Positions 8,273 to 17,110 of a DNA stretch of 64,000 nucleotides are shown in pieces. Position numbers and translations under genes: made by a program. Source of the stretch: GCA-2794515 sp034436155 (lineage in GTDB: Bacteria > Chloroflexota > Anaerolineae > Aggregatilineales > Phototrophicaceae); contig DAOTVP010000042.1 of NCBI GenBank assembly GCA_034436155.1, positions 1 to 64,000 of the forward strand, read 5' to 3'. The notes beneath the pieces are model-generated. The model saw only the letters and a program-made list of their open reading frames with translations. It searched no databases and was not told the origin of the DNA. Positions within the stretch are counted from its first letter, which is position 1, and the number at the start of each line of letters is the position of its first letter.

Positions 8273-10216
8273 TTAGGGTGCAGGTTCGATGAAATATTGC
8301 GATGTTGTGCCTTCTGCCACCCACGCCACAACACCATCATCCAAACGGATTTGCCACCATGTAAAATTATCGGCGCATTGCGGACCGCCAACAATGGCGA
8401 ATCGTGTCCCTTCGGGGATAATCCGCACAATCGGCGCGGCGGTGGTGGGGGTTTGGCGCACATTCAACGGACCTCTATCTGCACCACCGACAAACACCCG
8501 TCCGTTAATGCCCGTCCGCACGATGCTCACAGGCGCACCCGGACACAACACCGTTGCGCCAACAGGGATGACCACACTGCTAGTCGGGATTGCGGTCGGC
8601 GTTGCTGATGTGGTGCTGGTGGTAGATGTGCTGGTCGGTGCAGTCACCAAACTGCTCACAGCGAATAGGGCGTTGAACGGTTGTGCCCATGCGATGACAG
8701 GTTCGCCCGACATCGGCGGTAATGTGCCGATATTGGTGGGCGTTGTGCCATTTTGATGCCATGTGACGATGAAAGTATCGAACCCTTCGGCAATCGTCAC
8801 CGCGCCATTAGTCACACCCACCAACATATCATAACCGTCCGAGAGTTGTAAAAATGGCGATGCCGACCCAATGGTATAAATCCCCCAACGCGGGGCGTTG
8901 ATATTATCCTCAAACAAAAATGCCACTTGCGTCCCGCCCGTTATCCAACGCGCCGCATACATGTTGTATGTCGGGGTATGCAACAGTTGTTGCGGGGTCA
9001 TGCTGGTGCCAATCGGCACCCCACGCCGAATCACATTTTGCGTATCGAACATGCCCATCGATGGGATGGCGGGCAGGGTGGGTTCGTTATCGCTATAAAC
9101 GATGCTCCCATCGATTGGCAAAATATCCGCCGATGCGCGGTTATACGGGCTAACTGTGGCGACATTGGTGGTCGGATTCCACGCGATGGCGGGATAGGTA
9201 AACGAACCACCCGCAAATTGATAAATTAACTGAAAGTGAATATTTCCCAAATTATCCCACAACATAATCGTTGGAAAATACGACCCAAATCCGCCTGCAA
9301 CCGCCTGCGAGACTTCTATGGTTGGCGAGACCAAAATCGCGCCGATTTCAGTATGCCGTACCTGACGGGTGATAGAACCTGTTTCGAGGTTGACCACCAT
9401 CACGCGCCATTCGTTAATTTCGGGCGCATCGGTGCGACCAACACCAATCGCTACTGATTTGGAATCGGGCGAGAATGCCCATGTAGACCCCATCGAGGCA
9501 GAATAAAAATCGAATCCAAAGCCGATACGGGCGGTATCATTGGCGTTCAGAGGGATGCTCCGCAACGACCCCGTGGCAAAATCATAAATCGAGAGGGTAG
9601 GGGTATTGGGTAACACGGTGACAGCTTGCACCAAATACCGACCATCCCGCGAGATTGCCATGTGTAAATTGCTCGATGCGAGGGCTTCGTTGGTCACGCG
9701 GGGACGGTTCACAGTCGCCACTTCGCCATTTTGATTGAACAGAATGAGCCTATCGGATGTGGGCATATAAAACCACACATACCACGGAGCAACGGGGATA
9801 GCCACCGCGCTAGAGGCGACAGGCACGGGGGTGGCGCTGAGGACATTCACCCCATTTTCGAGGCGCACCAAGGGTTGCCCTGTGGGACCGCATAACACCA
9901 AAATTGTGCCATCGCCATTGACACGATAATCATAGCGTTGCCCGTTGTAATTGATGATATATTTTAGATACCGATTCGGGCTAGAAGGATAACTCACACC
10001 AGGCGCGGGACAATCAAAACCCGCATTCGTGCCGATAATCTCTTCCCACGTCCACGAATCGACAAAGCGAATCGGCGCAGAAAGCCCCAAATACGAGGCG
10101 AGATGCGCCAGAATTTGGTTATAACGATCGCTGATGCGATCTTGTGCCGATACACCCACCACCGCCGATAACATCAAACTGATGAGTGTTGCCAATAATA
10201 AGAGTTTGCGTTTCAT
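8273..10216 (-). CDS. Secreted beta-propeller-like protein with C-terminal SH3b domain
   Basis: A 647-residue exported protein. The signal peptide (KRKLLLLATLISLMLSAVVG, cleavage after VSAQ) occupies residues 1-25. The middle, about 160-530, has WD40/TolB-like repeats with signatures such as AISRDGRYLVQAV, WAFSPDSKSVAIGVG and AARWITGGTQVAFLF. A Thr/Ser-rich linker follows, and a bacterial SH3 domain ends the protein (LNVRQTPTTAAPIVRIIPEG and WWQIRLDDGVVAWV). SH3b domains commonly bind cell-wall material. ATG 10216 has a clear ribosome binding site (GAAGGG, 7 nt) and starts the signal peptide; the longer frame to 10240 does not. Role unknown. Confidence 0.8.
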   Translation of the reverse strand: MKRKLLLLATLISLMLSAVVGVSAQDRISDRYNQILAHLASYLGLSAPIRFVDSWTWEEIIGTNAGFDCPAPGVSYPSSPNRYLKYIINYNGQRYDYRVNGDGTILVLCGPTGQPLVRLENGVNVLSATPVPVASSAVAIPVAPWYVWFYMPTSDRLILFNQNGEVATVNRPRVTNEALASSNLHMAISRDGRYLVQAVTVLPNTPTLSIYDFATGSLRSIPLNANDTARIGFGFDFYSASMGSTWAFSPDSKSVAIGVGRTDAPEINEWRVMVVNLETGSITRQVRHTEIGAILVSPTIEVSQAVAGGFGSYFPTIMLWDNLGNIHFQLIYQFAGGSFTYPAIAWNPTTNVATVSPYNRASADILPIDGSIVYSDNEPTLPAIPSMGMFDTQNVIRRGVPIGTSMTPQQLLHTPTYNMYAARWITGGTQVAFLFEDNINAPRWGIYTIGSASPFLQLSDGYDMLVGVTNGAVTIAEGFDTFIVTWHQNGTTPTNIGTLPPMSGEPVIAWAQPFNALFAVSSLVTAPTSTSTTSTTSATPTAIPTSSVVIPVGATVLCPGAPVSIVRTGINGRVFVGGADRGPLNVRQTPTTAAPIVRIIPEGTRFAIVGGPQCADNFTWWQIRLDDGVVAWVAEGTTSQYFIEPAP

Positions 10217-10307
10217 GTATAGTCCCTTCTTTTGCAACAATTAACATTTCGCTTTGTTACGATTATCCCACTGTTTAGGGATGTTTGGCAAGCAACTGTA
10301 TACAGAT

Positions 10308-11210
10308 TTATTCTTCTTCCTCTGCATGACGCGGTTTATGGGCTTCGCCCGATTTCATCTGCATCAGACGGCGATATGTCGCCTGAAACGTCATGCAATC
10401 GGCAACGTGGAACGGTTCTGGCGCTTCGACCCCCACAGTGCCTTCTACGCCGTTATCCACAAAGGCTTGCATCAATTCTTTGTAACGCAAATCGGCTTCG
10501 TTCAGGGGCAGATGTTCTTTTTCACCTTTGGCGGTGTAGGCAATCCCACTCATGTGACTGTGGAGCGTTTTGATACCCCGTTCACCGAGCGCCTCGCGCA
10601 ATTTTTTCAGGGCATCATCAAATTCGGCGTAACTGTTGAATGTGCCATCGCCACGCCGTGCGTGCAAATGCGCCCAATCGATACACGGCAACACACCGTC
10701 CACCTCTTTGCTGAGTTGCAAGATCTCATCCAAATTGCCGAACATGGCAGATTTGCCCATCGTTTCGGGGCGCAAATTGACCATCACTCCTTCTTCGCGC
10801 AAAATACCCGTGATTTCGATGAGTTTTTCTTTGGCACGTTCATAAACCTGTTCGGGTGGTTGTCCATGATAACTGCCCGGATGAAAGACAATATCTTTCG
10901 CGCCTGCCAAAAATCCCTTACGAGCGGCGGCGAGCAGGCGCTCATCACTCTTCGCCATGAGTTCGGCGGTTTGACTATTCAGGTTGATATAATATGGCGC
11001 GTGGATGCTGAGGGTGATATGATATTTTTCGGCGGCACGTTTAATTTCGGCGCACGATTCATCGGTCACACGGACACTTTGCACCCACGCAATTTCGAGA
11101 TGATCAAATCCCAATTGGCGGGTGTGTTCAATGGCGTGGGGTGTCCCGCTTCTGGGGGTGGTGGATGGTGCGCCAACGGTGCCAAAGCGCAAGGCATCGG
11201 GTGTAGGCAT
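10308..11210 (-). CDS. Endonuclease IV-like TIM-barrel protein (AP endonuclease family 2)
   Basis: A 300-residue TIM barrel most like deoxyribonuclease IV (Nfo, COG0648), which cuts DNA at abasic sites with three zinc ions. Nearly all metal-site positions can be matched: SIHAPYYINL (H70), VFHPGSY (H110), LRPET (E149), CIDWAHLHA (D178, H181), TLHSHMSG (H217/H219), EKEHLPL (H233) and VGVEAPEP (E262). The Asp that precedes the penultimate ligand in E. coli Nfo is not obvious; the local sequence is GEKEH. A sugar-phosphate isomerase/epimerase role is the alternative, since both families share the fold. ATG 11210 has AGGA at a 9-nt distance. The highly charged C-terminal tail (about residues 290-300) is extra. 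Confidence 0.75.
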   Translation of the reverse strand: MPTPDALRFGTVGAPSTTPRSGTPHAIEHTRQLGFDHLEIAWVQSVRVTDESCAEIKRAAEKYHITLSIHAPYYINLNSQTAELMAKSDERLLAAARKGFLAGAKDIVFHPGSYHGQPPEQVYERAKEKLIEITGILREEGVMVNLRPETMGKSAMFGNLDEILQLSKEVDGVLPCIDWAHLHARRGDGTFNSYAEFDDALKKLREALGERGIKTLHSHMSGIAYTAKGEKEHLPLNEADLRYKELMQAFVDNGVEGTVGVEAPEPFHVADCMTFQATYRRLMQMKSGEAHKPRHAEEEE

Positions 11211-11323
11211 GATACTTTTTCCTCATTTTTAGCGTACACTTACATAAGAAGATATTCACAAATTTTTTTTAGGAAGCATATACGGCTTTCCTAATGCTTC
11301 GCTACGAATAGATAATTTTGTAC

Positions 11324-11356
11324 GGTCGGATTAGCGCACAGCGCGTATATCCGACC
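11324..11356. repeat. Intergenic hairpin, class A (GTCGGAT stem)
   Basis: GGTCGGAT / ATCCGACC outer helix, TA/GTAT internal loop, inner helix GCGC-ACA-GCGC. The T-A pair at the third position, where other copies have G-C or A-T, is a compensating change. Confidence 0.8.
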
Positions 11357-11390
11357 TCATCAATACCTAGATGACTATAACACAATTCAG

Positions 11391-11396
11391 GATAAT
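11391..11396 (+). promoter_or_regulatory. -10 box of the M50B peptidase gene, leaderless type
   Basis: GATAAT ends six bases before ATG 11403, the same arrangement as at 1453-1465. No ribosome binding site is present, so a leaderless transcript is likely. Confidence 0.4.
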
Positions 11397-11402
11397 GCGC
11401 CT

Positions 11403-12320
11403 ATGTCTAAGCCACAACCAGCCCAACCACAACCAATTCGTATCAGTCGTTCCCAAGCGTTGATTATCTTATTTTTCGGTGGGGTGATTGCCTACTTCCT
11501 GTGGAATACGCCTTCACTCGCCTTTTTGACGTATCCCGTGCGCCTATTCGTCACCTATATTCACGAAGCGGGGCATAGCATCGCCGCCATCCTCACAGGC
11601 GGTCAGGTGTTGCAATTCAGCGTGTCGCCTGATGGTTCTGGATTGGCGACAACGGTTGGCGGTTCACGATTTGTCATTTTGTCTGCGGGCTATTTGGGCG
11701 CGGCGTTGTTTGGGTCTGGATTATTCTACCTGCTCTATCGGCATCCACATCCACGCACGTATAGCGTGTTAATCGGCGCATTTTTGATTATCTTCAGCCT
11801 ACTATATGCCCGTCCCGATGAAAATTGGGCGTGGACGGCGATGGTGGTGGGGATTATGTTCGGCATCATCCTGATTTTATTAGGGCGACGTGCCACACCG
11901 TATTTGAATCAATTATGTTTGACCATTTTGGCATTGCTCACTGCCGCCAACGCCATTTTAGATATTAATTATCTCACCCAGACGGGTGACGGCAGTTGTT
12001 CAGGGACGCGGGTGAATGATGCCATGCAAATGGCATGTCAATTCGGCGGGAGCGCCACCTTTTGGGCATTCGTATGGATGGGCATTGCGGTTATCATGCT
12101 CGGTTTGGCGGTGTATTTCAGCCTAATTCACCCGTTTGTGAAATCATTGCCAGATAAACCTGCGAAACCGTTTCAGATTCCGACCACGCCCAAAACCCCC
12201 GCCCCCAAACCATCGCCGCGCCGTCCGATGGGGGATGCGCCGAAAAAAGACGATGACCCGCTCAAAAATCTGAAGCGCGATGAAGATGGTGAAATCGACT
12301 TTTCACAATTTTCCAAATAA
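11403..12320 (+). CDS. M50B-like membrane metalloprotease
   Basis: A 305-residue polytopic membrane protein with a zinc-protease motif HEAGH (H54, E55, H58) in a membrane-adjacent segment after the first helix, followed by several hydrophobic helices up to about residue 245. This is the peptidase M50B-like family, distant relatives of site-2 proteases, mostly uncharacterised in Actinobacteria and Chloroflexota. A third zinc ligand, expected as an Asp in a later helix, may be D188 in NAILDINYL. The C-terminal 60 residues are a charged, Pro/Lys-rich cytoplasmic tail (KPFQIPTTPKTPAPK). No substrate or partner is evident nearby. Confidence 0.75.
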   Translation: MSKPQPAQPQPIRISRSQALIILFFGGVIAYFLWNTPSLAFLTYPVRLFVTYIHEAGHSIAAILTGGQVLQFSVSPDGSGLATTVGGSRFVILSAGYLGAALFGSGLFYLLYRHPHPRTYSVLIGAFLIIFSLLYARPDENWAWTAMVVGIMFGIILILLGRRATPYLNQLCLTILALLTAANAILDINYLTQTGDGSCSGTRVNDAMQMACQFGGSATFWAFVWMGIAVIMLGLAVYFSLIHPFVKSLPDKPAKPFQIPTTPKTPAPKPSPRRPMGDAPKKDDDPLKNLKRDEDGEIDFSQFSK

Positions 12321-12382
12321 TTTCGTACAAATTATCTGTGTTCATTCCGAATATTCTAACGCCAAAATCGGCGGTTTTGCGG

Positions 12383-12388
12383 TATAAT
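12383..12388 (+). promoter_or_regulatory. -10 box upstream of the phosphoesterase gene
   Basis: Perfect TATAAT. An ATG at 12398 opens a 15-codon frame that overlaps the start of the phosphoesterase and ends with TGA at 12443-12445. It might be a leader peptide, but nothing else supports translation of it. Confidence 0.45.
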
Positions 12389-12422
12389 AGGGGCATTATG
12401 AAAACACAAGTTGAGTATAGGA

Positions 12423-13004
12423 ATGAATATAGGTGTTATTTCTGATATACATGGAGACTATCGGGCGCTAGAGATTGTTTTAGACAGATTGGATAACGTT
12501 CATCACGTAGACCATATTTTATGTGCTGGCGATTTAGTCGGGCGAGGTCCTGAACAAAATCGTGTTGTATCGCTTATCCGTGAACGGCACATCCAAACTG
12601 TACGGGGCAATCATGATGAGTGGTTTTATGATTTATCAACCGAAAACGCTCATTATCTCAAAACTCTGCCACTCGATTGGCGCGGAAGTTTTGATGGCGT
12701 GAAGATTTTTATGTGTCATGGCAAACCCGGGAGCAATCTGTGGGGATTGTACCGTGACCACGTATCGAATACGTTACTCGATATGATGCTCGAATCGTTG
12801 CAGGTGGATGTCCTCATCACGGGGCATACGCATGTGCCAATGTTTGTGCGCGTCAAGCAAGGCTGTGTGGTGAATCCGGGTTCGATTTATACGTTCAAGA
12901 GTTCCCGCGCCACCTCACATACGTATGGTGTGTTACGGTTGCCCGAAATGGCGTTTGATGTTTACGATGTGAACGCCGAAGTCGTGCGCCCCGTGGCGTT
13001 TTGA
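12423..13004 (+). CDS. YfcE/MJ0936-type metallophosphoesterase
   Basis: A 193-residue calcineurin-like phosphoesterase. Metal-binding motifs are in order: GVISDIHGD (D8, H10), LCAGDLVGRGP, RGNHDEW, MCHGKPG and ITGHTHVP. This is the single-domain YfcE/MJ0936 class, which hydrolyses phosphodiesters in vitro with Mn2+ or Ni2+; the natural substrate is not known. The gene is preceded by a -10 box at 12383-12388. ATG 12423 starts the first beta strand; an in-frame TTG at 12411 would add four residues. Followed by a 12-bp perfect hairpin at 13031-13058. Confidence 0.88.
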   Translation: MNIGVISDIHGDYRALEIVLDRLDNVHHVDHILCAGDLVGRGPEQNRVVSLIRERHIQTVRGNHDEWFYDLSTENAHYLKTLPLDWRGSFDGVKIFMCHGKPGSNLWGLYRDHVSNTLLDMMLESLQVDVLITGHTHVPMFVRVKQGCVVNPGSIYTFKSSRATSHTYGVLRLPEMAFDVYDVNAEVVRPVAF

Positions 13005-13030
13005 GACAGTCAGATAGATATTTTTTACGT

Positions 13031-13058
13031 ATAGAGGCTTGCCAAAGCAAGCCTCTAT
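13031..13058. repeat. Perfect 12-bp hairpin between convergent genes
   Basis: ATAGAGGCTTGC-CAAA-GCAAGCCTCTAT. There is no T run, so it is not a classical terminator. It is directly followed by a class B hairpin copy. Confidence 0.6.
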
Positions 13059-13066
13059 GCCTGTAT

Positions 13067-13084
13067 GGACGCGCAGAAGCGCAT
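13067..13084. repeat. Intergenic hairpin, class B, inverted and decayed
   Basis: GGACGCGC-AGAA-GCGCAT is the reverse-complement form of the class B core with one arm decayed. It is preceded by CCTGTAT, a variant of the leader motif. Confidence 0.55.
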
Positions 13085-13105
13085 CTCATTCATTAATCCA
13101 TCTCA

Positions 13106-14002
13106 TCAGCGCAAGTTCATCTCGGTGCGGACAGTCTCCAATAACGTCTCGGCTTTGAGTTGCCCCAACGAATAACACGGACCGCCTAATTTTTCTGCGA
13201 GTTTCGCCGCCAGCCCTTGATCGAAGGCGATATGCTCCATATTAATCGTCACGGTGCGATAATTTTCCTCTTTAATCAATCGGGCGATGCGATGCGCCTC
13301 ATCTTGTGGGGCGATGTCACCAGTCATAGAGACATTCCCCGCGCCATCGGTCAATAAAATGATGAGGGGCATAATATCGGGATGCAACAATTTTTCGCGC
13401 CGTACCGTTTCGTATGCCAACAGCAAGCCCGCCGAGAGGGGTGTTTTGCCCCCCACTTGCACATCCACCAACGCCTTTTTCGCCAATGTCACCGAATTGG
13501 TCGGCGGTAAGACCAAATTGGCACGGTCTTTGTGGAATACAATCAGCCCCACGCGGTCACGGCGTTGATACGCATCGGTCAGCAGGGACATAATCGCGCC
13601 TTTGGTGGCGTTCATGCGTTCCGATACCGCCATGCTCCAAGACGCATCCACCACGAATAAAATCAGATTCGAGGCACGGCGCACGCGCACCTTGCGTTGC
13701 AAATCACTTTTATTCAACACATACGCCATGTTGCGTTGTTTTTTCTCATCCTCACGTCCTTTTTGGAACGGTGCCGCGGCGCGGAGGGTGGCATCAAACG
13801 CGATGTCGGTGGGGTTATCCCCCGCAGGACGCGCCCGCACATAGCGCCCACGCTTGCGTTCCGTCTTGGTATAAGAGCGCCGTCCGCTACTCTTGCGCGT
13901 GAGTTTATCGAGAGGGGTATTCATTTTTCTGGGGGTGAATTCTTGAGTGGGGTCTACTTTTTTACCACCTTCCCACCAATTGGCATCCTGTTTATCAAAC
14001 AC
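13106..14002 (-). CDS. chlD: VWA-domain part of a ChlD/BchD-type chelatase (downstream frame)
   Basis: The C-terminal half of a magnesium/cobalt chelatase D subunit: a basic linker (RRSYTKTERKRGRYVRARP) and an integrin-like VWA domain with the metal-ion-dependent adhesion site DASWSM (D119, S121, S123; usually DASGSM), GGKTPLSAGL and LLTDGAGN. The conventional start would be GTG 14002, but it has no ribosome binding site; the preceding bases are pyrimidine-rich. The same frame stays open upstream to the run of nine A at 14077-14085 in the preceding AAA+ gene and encodes a Ser/Pro-rich linker. It is therefore likely made as a fusion by a -1 shift (see findings), giving about 693 residues, the normal length of ChlD. 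The Trp in the DASWSM motif is unusual. Confidence 0.85.
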   Translation of the reverse strand: MFDKQDANWWEGGKKVDPTQEFTPRKMNTPLDKLTRKSSGRRSYTKTERKRGRYVRARPAGDNPTDIAFDATLRAAAPFQKGREDEKKQRNMAYVLNKSDLQRKVRVRRASNLILFVVDASWSMAVSERMNATKGAIMSLLTDAYQRRDRVGLIVFHKDRANLVLPPTNSVTLAKKALVDVQVGGKTPLSAGLLLAYETVRREKLLHPDIMPLIILLTDGAGNVSMTGDIAPQDEAHRIARLIKEENYRTVTINMEHIAFDQGLAAKLAEKLGGPCYSLGQLKAETLLETVRTEMNLR

Positions 14003-14064
14003 ATTTTGGGGGGAAGGTTGGCTGGTATTATTGATATCAGGCGAAGATTGCTCGGAAGTTTCAC

Positions 14065-15186
14065 CTACTTCTTGGCTTTTTTTTTACTTTCATTCTGTTG
14101 GCTCATGTTTTCGCCCTGCTCGACCTGACCTTCATCGCCTTCTTCGAGGGTGGCTTCCATTTGGTCATAATCATTTTGCAGGTTTTCCATGTTGACATAG
14201 GCATCGGCAAACGGACCGCGTTTGAGGCGGTGCGGAATCGCCAATTCAATTGCCATGAGGATGTCATCACGGGTGATACGGTCGCGCCCTTCGTAGGCGG
14301 CATGAGCGCGAGCGGCTTTGAGGATGACCAAATCGGCGCGGTGTCCATCTATCCGCATGTTGCTGGTCATCATGGCAATCATGAGAATATCGCGTTTGGT
14401 ATACCGCACACGGTCTACCAATTCACGGGCTTGGGCGATGCGATCGCTGAGGGCTTTTTCTGATTCTGCCCATGCTTGCCGAAAGGCTTCTGGATTGGTC
14501 TCGAAGGCGATATGGCGTTCTACAATGTCCATGCGTTCAGACGCGGTGGTGATGCCACGCACTTCTACCGATAACGCAAATCGGTCAAGCAATTGCGGGC
14601 GCAAATCGCCCTCTTCGGGGTTCATCGTACCGACTAAGATGAAGCGGGCGGGGTGGCTAAAGCTGATACCTTCGCGCTCGACCACATTCACGCCCATCGC
14701 GGCGCTATCGAGGAGCAAGTCGACCACATGATCATCGAGTAGGTTCACCTCATCCACGTATAAAATGCCCCGATTCGCCGCCGCCAGCACGCCAGGGTCA
14801 AAATGGCGTTCCCCGCGTTGGATGGCTTTTTCGATGTCGAGCGTGCCGACCACACGATCTTCAGTGGCGCTCACTGGCAAATCGATAAACCGAATCTGGC
14901 GCAACTCCACGGGTGGCGGTGTGCCATCGCCATAGCGTTCACGGCTAATATCCGACCACGTATCGGGATGACGCGGGTCATCATTAAACGGTGAATCGGC
15001 GATCACCTCGATTTCTGGCAACAAAGCGGCGAGGGCGCGGGCGGCGGTGGATTTACCCGTACCGCGTTCACCCCGAATGAGAACACCGCCAATACGCATA
15101 TCAATCGCGTTGAGGATGAGGGCGCGTTTCATGCGCTCTTGACCAACGATAGCAGTAAATGGATAGACATAGGCTTTTCTGGTCAT
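14065..15186 (-). CDS. AAA+ chelatase subunit, ChlI/BchI-like (upstream frame of chlD)
   Basis: A 373-residue AAA+ ATPase of the magnesium chelatase I type: Walker A GERGTGKST (residues 39-47), Walker B ILYVDEVN (about 141-148), sensor and arginine-finger segment VGTMNPEEGDLRPQLLDRF, and a C-terminal helical lid. The last 45 residues are acidic and Gln-rich, typical of the linker that precedes the VWA domain in ChlD. The frame ends at TAG shortly after AAA AAA AAA GCC. A -1 shift on this A run joins it to the VWA frame. Without the shift it yields a short ChlI/CobS-like ATPase; with it, a ChlD/CobT-like subunit. The role is insertion of Mg2+ into protoporphyrin or Co2+ into a corrin; the large CobN/ChlH subunit is not in this window. 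ATG 15186 has AGGA 7 nt upstream. Confidence 0.9.
   Translation of the reverse strand: MTRKAYVYPFTAIVGQERMKRALILNAIDMRIGGVLIRGERGTGKSTAARALAALLPEIEVIADSPFNDDPRHPDTWSDISRERYGDGTPPPVELRQIRFIDLPVSATEDRVVGTLDIEKAIQRGERHFDPGVLAAANRGILYVDEVNLLDDHVVDLLLDSAAMGVNVVEREGISFSHPARFILVGTMNPEEGDLRPQLLDRFALSVEVRGITTASERMDIVERHIAFETNPEAFRQAWAESEKALSDRIAQARELVDRVRYTKRDILMIAMMTSNMRIDGHRADLVILKAARAHAAYEGRDRITRDDILMAIELAIPHRLKRGPFADAYVNMENLQNDYDQMEATLEEGDEGQVEQGENMSQQNESKKKAKK
14077..14085 (-). other. Slippery A9 run, candidate -1 recoding site in chlD
   Basis: On the coding strand the AAA+ frame reads AGT AAA AAA AAA GCC AAG AAG TAG. Re-reading one A gives AGC CAA GAA GTA and continues, without a stop, into the VWA domain. 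Nine consecutive A can support ribosomal or transcriptional slippage. Confidence 0.6.
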
Positions 15187-15330
15187 GTGTATGTCCTATT
15201 AAATTGGCAATAATCGCAATATGTATTATACGACACTTTTTGAAAAAATTTAACAGACCAAATTACGCCAATTCTTGTTGTAACAATGCTAGATAGGGTA
15301 TCATTTAGGGCAACTCAGCAAAGGACTGTT

Positions 15331-17031
15331 ATGGTTGCGACATTCTACTTTTTAATGCTATTTTTATCAGTCGTCACAGGCATATCGATCACCATTTACG
15401 CATGGACACACCGCCAGCAATTGGTCGGGATGCTGTTCTTCATCACAACTGCCTCTGGCACATTTTTGTTGATATGTAATTTGGCAATCTTAGTCAGCCC
15501 AGATGCCCCAATGGCATATTTCTTCGCCCGTCTACAACATTTTGGGACGAGTATCGGCGGGGTGAGTATTTTGTTATTTATCATGGTATATACAGGGCGG
15601 ATTCACCAACTGCGCCCTGCGTATATCATCCCCTTGTATGCCACTGCATCTTTTAATGCCGTCATCATTTTCACAGACCCCATGCACGACTGGTTTTATT
15701 GGTCATTTCAGGTGATTCGCATCGATAATTTTGCCTTTGTGCAAGCCACATTCAATTGGTGGTTTTATCTCCATAGTGCCTATCTTTTGGTGATTATCCT
15801 CTGGTCTAGCCTGATGTTATTGCTCGCCATTCGTGGCACGCACGGCGTAATTCGCAAGCAATATGTGGGCTTGCTCATCGCGCTCCTATTTCCACCAATC
15901 AGCGCCATTGCAGAAGTCATCTTAACCAGTTTAGGTGTGGATTGGGTGAGTATTTATAACCCCTATCCCATCAGTTTTATCGTATTTAACCTGATTGTGT
16001 TGCAAATCTTACTCCGCAACCACTTTTTGGATATTATGCCTGTAGCGTATCCGCTTATCTTATCCGAAATACCAGAAGGCATTATCATCACAGACAACCA
16101 AGACCGCATTATCGAATTAAATCCATTGGCGAAGATGCTCAAACCATCTATGCCCAATGATTATATCGGCAAATCGGTGCATGTGGTGTTCCCAGAATTG
16201 CGCCCCCTCAAGACAGGCGACATTATCACCCGTTATCATGCCAATGTGTTGCTATATTTGGAATATCAAGCGAAAGAATTGCATCGGGGTGATGAGCGTA
16301 TTGGGCGGCTCATCGTGTTGCGCGATGTCACCCGTCAACGTCAATTTCAACAACGCGAACTCGAATTGGCAGTGGAGCAAGAACGGGTCGTCATTTTGAC
16401 CAAATTCATCGAAAAAGTGTCGCACGAAGTCCGCACACCGTTGGCGATTATCCGCAACAGCGCGTATCTGATCAGTCGCGTGGATGATCTGCAAAAACGG
16501 AGCGAGAATGTCGAGCAAATCAAAACGCAAGTGTTACGGATTAACCGTTTGGTGGATATGATGCTCAAAATCACCCACCTAGAGAGCGCCAAACCGACCT
16601 TCGCGCCGATTCAGGTGGATATTTTCTTGAGCGCGATTAGCAACGGGTGGCAATCGAAACCCGATGTGGTCTATGTGCCAGCAGGCAATTTGCCAATTAT
16701 TCACGGCGATCAGATGTTACTCTATGAAGCCATCGGCGAATTGTTGGATAACGCCAGTCGCTTCACCTCGCCCGATAAATCCATCACCATTTCGGCACAG
16801 GTGGTCGAGAACCATCTGCATATCACCATCGCCGATGAAGGGCAGGGTATCGAAGCCGATACATTGCCCTTCATCTTCGAGATGTTTTGGCGCAACGAAG
16901 TCGCAACCCATTCAGGCTTGGGGCTTGGATTGCCGTTTGTGCGCCAAATCGCCCATTTACACGGCGGCGATGTAACTGTGACCAGCACCGTTGGCGTGGG
17001 GAGTCACTTCACCATCCGCATACCGATATAA
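15331..17031 (+). CDS. Sensor histidine kinase with N-terminal 7TM and PAS domains
   Basis: A 566-residue membrane kinase. About seven hydrophobic helices (residues 1-230) match the HisKA_7TM N-terminal sensor module. A PAS-like domain follows (IIITDNQDRIIELNPLAK, about 245-340). Then come a dimerisation domain with the phosphorylated histidine in KVSHEVRTPLAII (H365) and a HATPase domain with N box LLDNASRF, G1 DEGQGI and G2 GLGLGLPFV. ATG 15331 has an excellent ribosome binding site (AAAGGA, 6 nt); a frame extending to 15286 is not needed. No response regulator is adjacent, so it is an orphan kinase with unknown signal. Confidence 0.88.
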   Translation: MVATFYFLMLFLSVVTGISITIYAWTHRQQLVGMLFFITTASGTFLLICNLAILVSPDAPMAYFFARLQHFGTSIGGVSILLFIMVYTGRIHQLRPAYIIPLYATASFNAVIIFTDPMHDWFYWSFQVIRIDNFAFVQATFNWWFYLHSAYLLVIILWSSLMLLLAIRGTHGVIRKQYVGLLIALLFPPISAIAEVILTSLGVDWVSIYNPYPISFIVFNLIVLQILLRNHFLDIMPVAYPLILSEIPEGIIITDNQDRIIELNPLAKMLKPSMPNDYIGKSVHVVFPELRPLKTGDIITRYHANVLLYLEYQAKELHRGDERIGRLIVLRDVTRQRQFQQRELELAVEQERVVILTKFIEKVSHEVRTPLAIIRNSAYLISRVDDLQKRSENVEQIKTQVLRINRLVDMMLKITHLESAKPTFAPIQVDIFLSAISNGWQSKPDVVYVPAGNLPIIHGDQMLLYEAIGELLDNASRFTSPDKSITISAQVVENHLHITIADEGQGIEADTLPFIFEMFWRNEVATHSGLGLGLPFVRQIAHLHGGDVTVTSTVGVGSHFTIRIPI

Positions 17032-17110
17032 TCAGCCTCGCCTATGGCTCAAAGCATCTCGCGATCACTAGCAAATAGAATTTATTACACCCAACCTTAC
17101 TTTTCGACCT

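Noticed and set aside
8112..8324. 71-residue N-terminal extension of the TPR protein
   Set aside because: It overlaps the end of the neighbouring gene and a class B hairpin, and the TPR domain begins exactly at ATG 8111.
10254..11294. 346-codon open frame on the plus strand
   Set aside because: It runs antisense over nearly the whole endonuclease IV-like gene, whose metal-site motifs are clear. Its translation has no recognisable domain and it has no ribosome binding site.
12398..12445. 15-codon leader peptide before the phosphoesterase
   Set aside because: The frame MKTQVEYRNEYRCYF starts 10 nt from the -10 box but has no ribosome binding site and no run of regulatory codons or attenuator hairpin.
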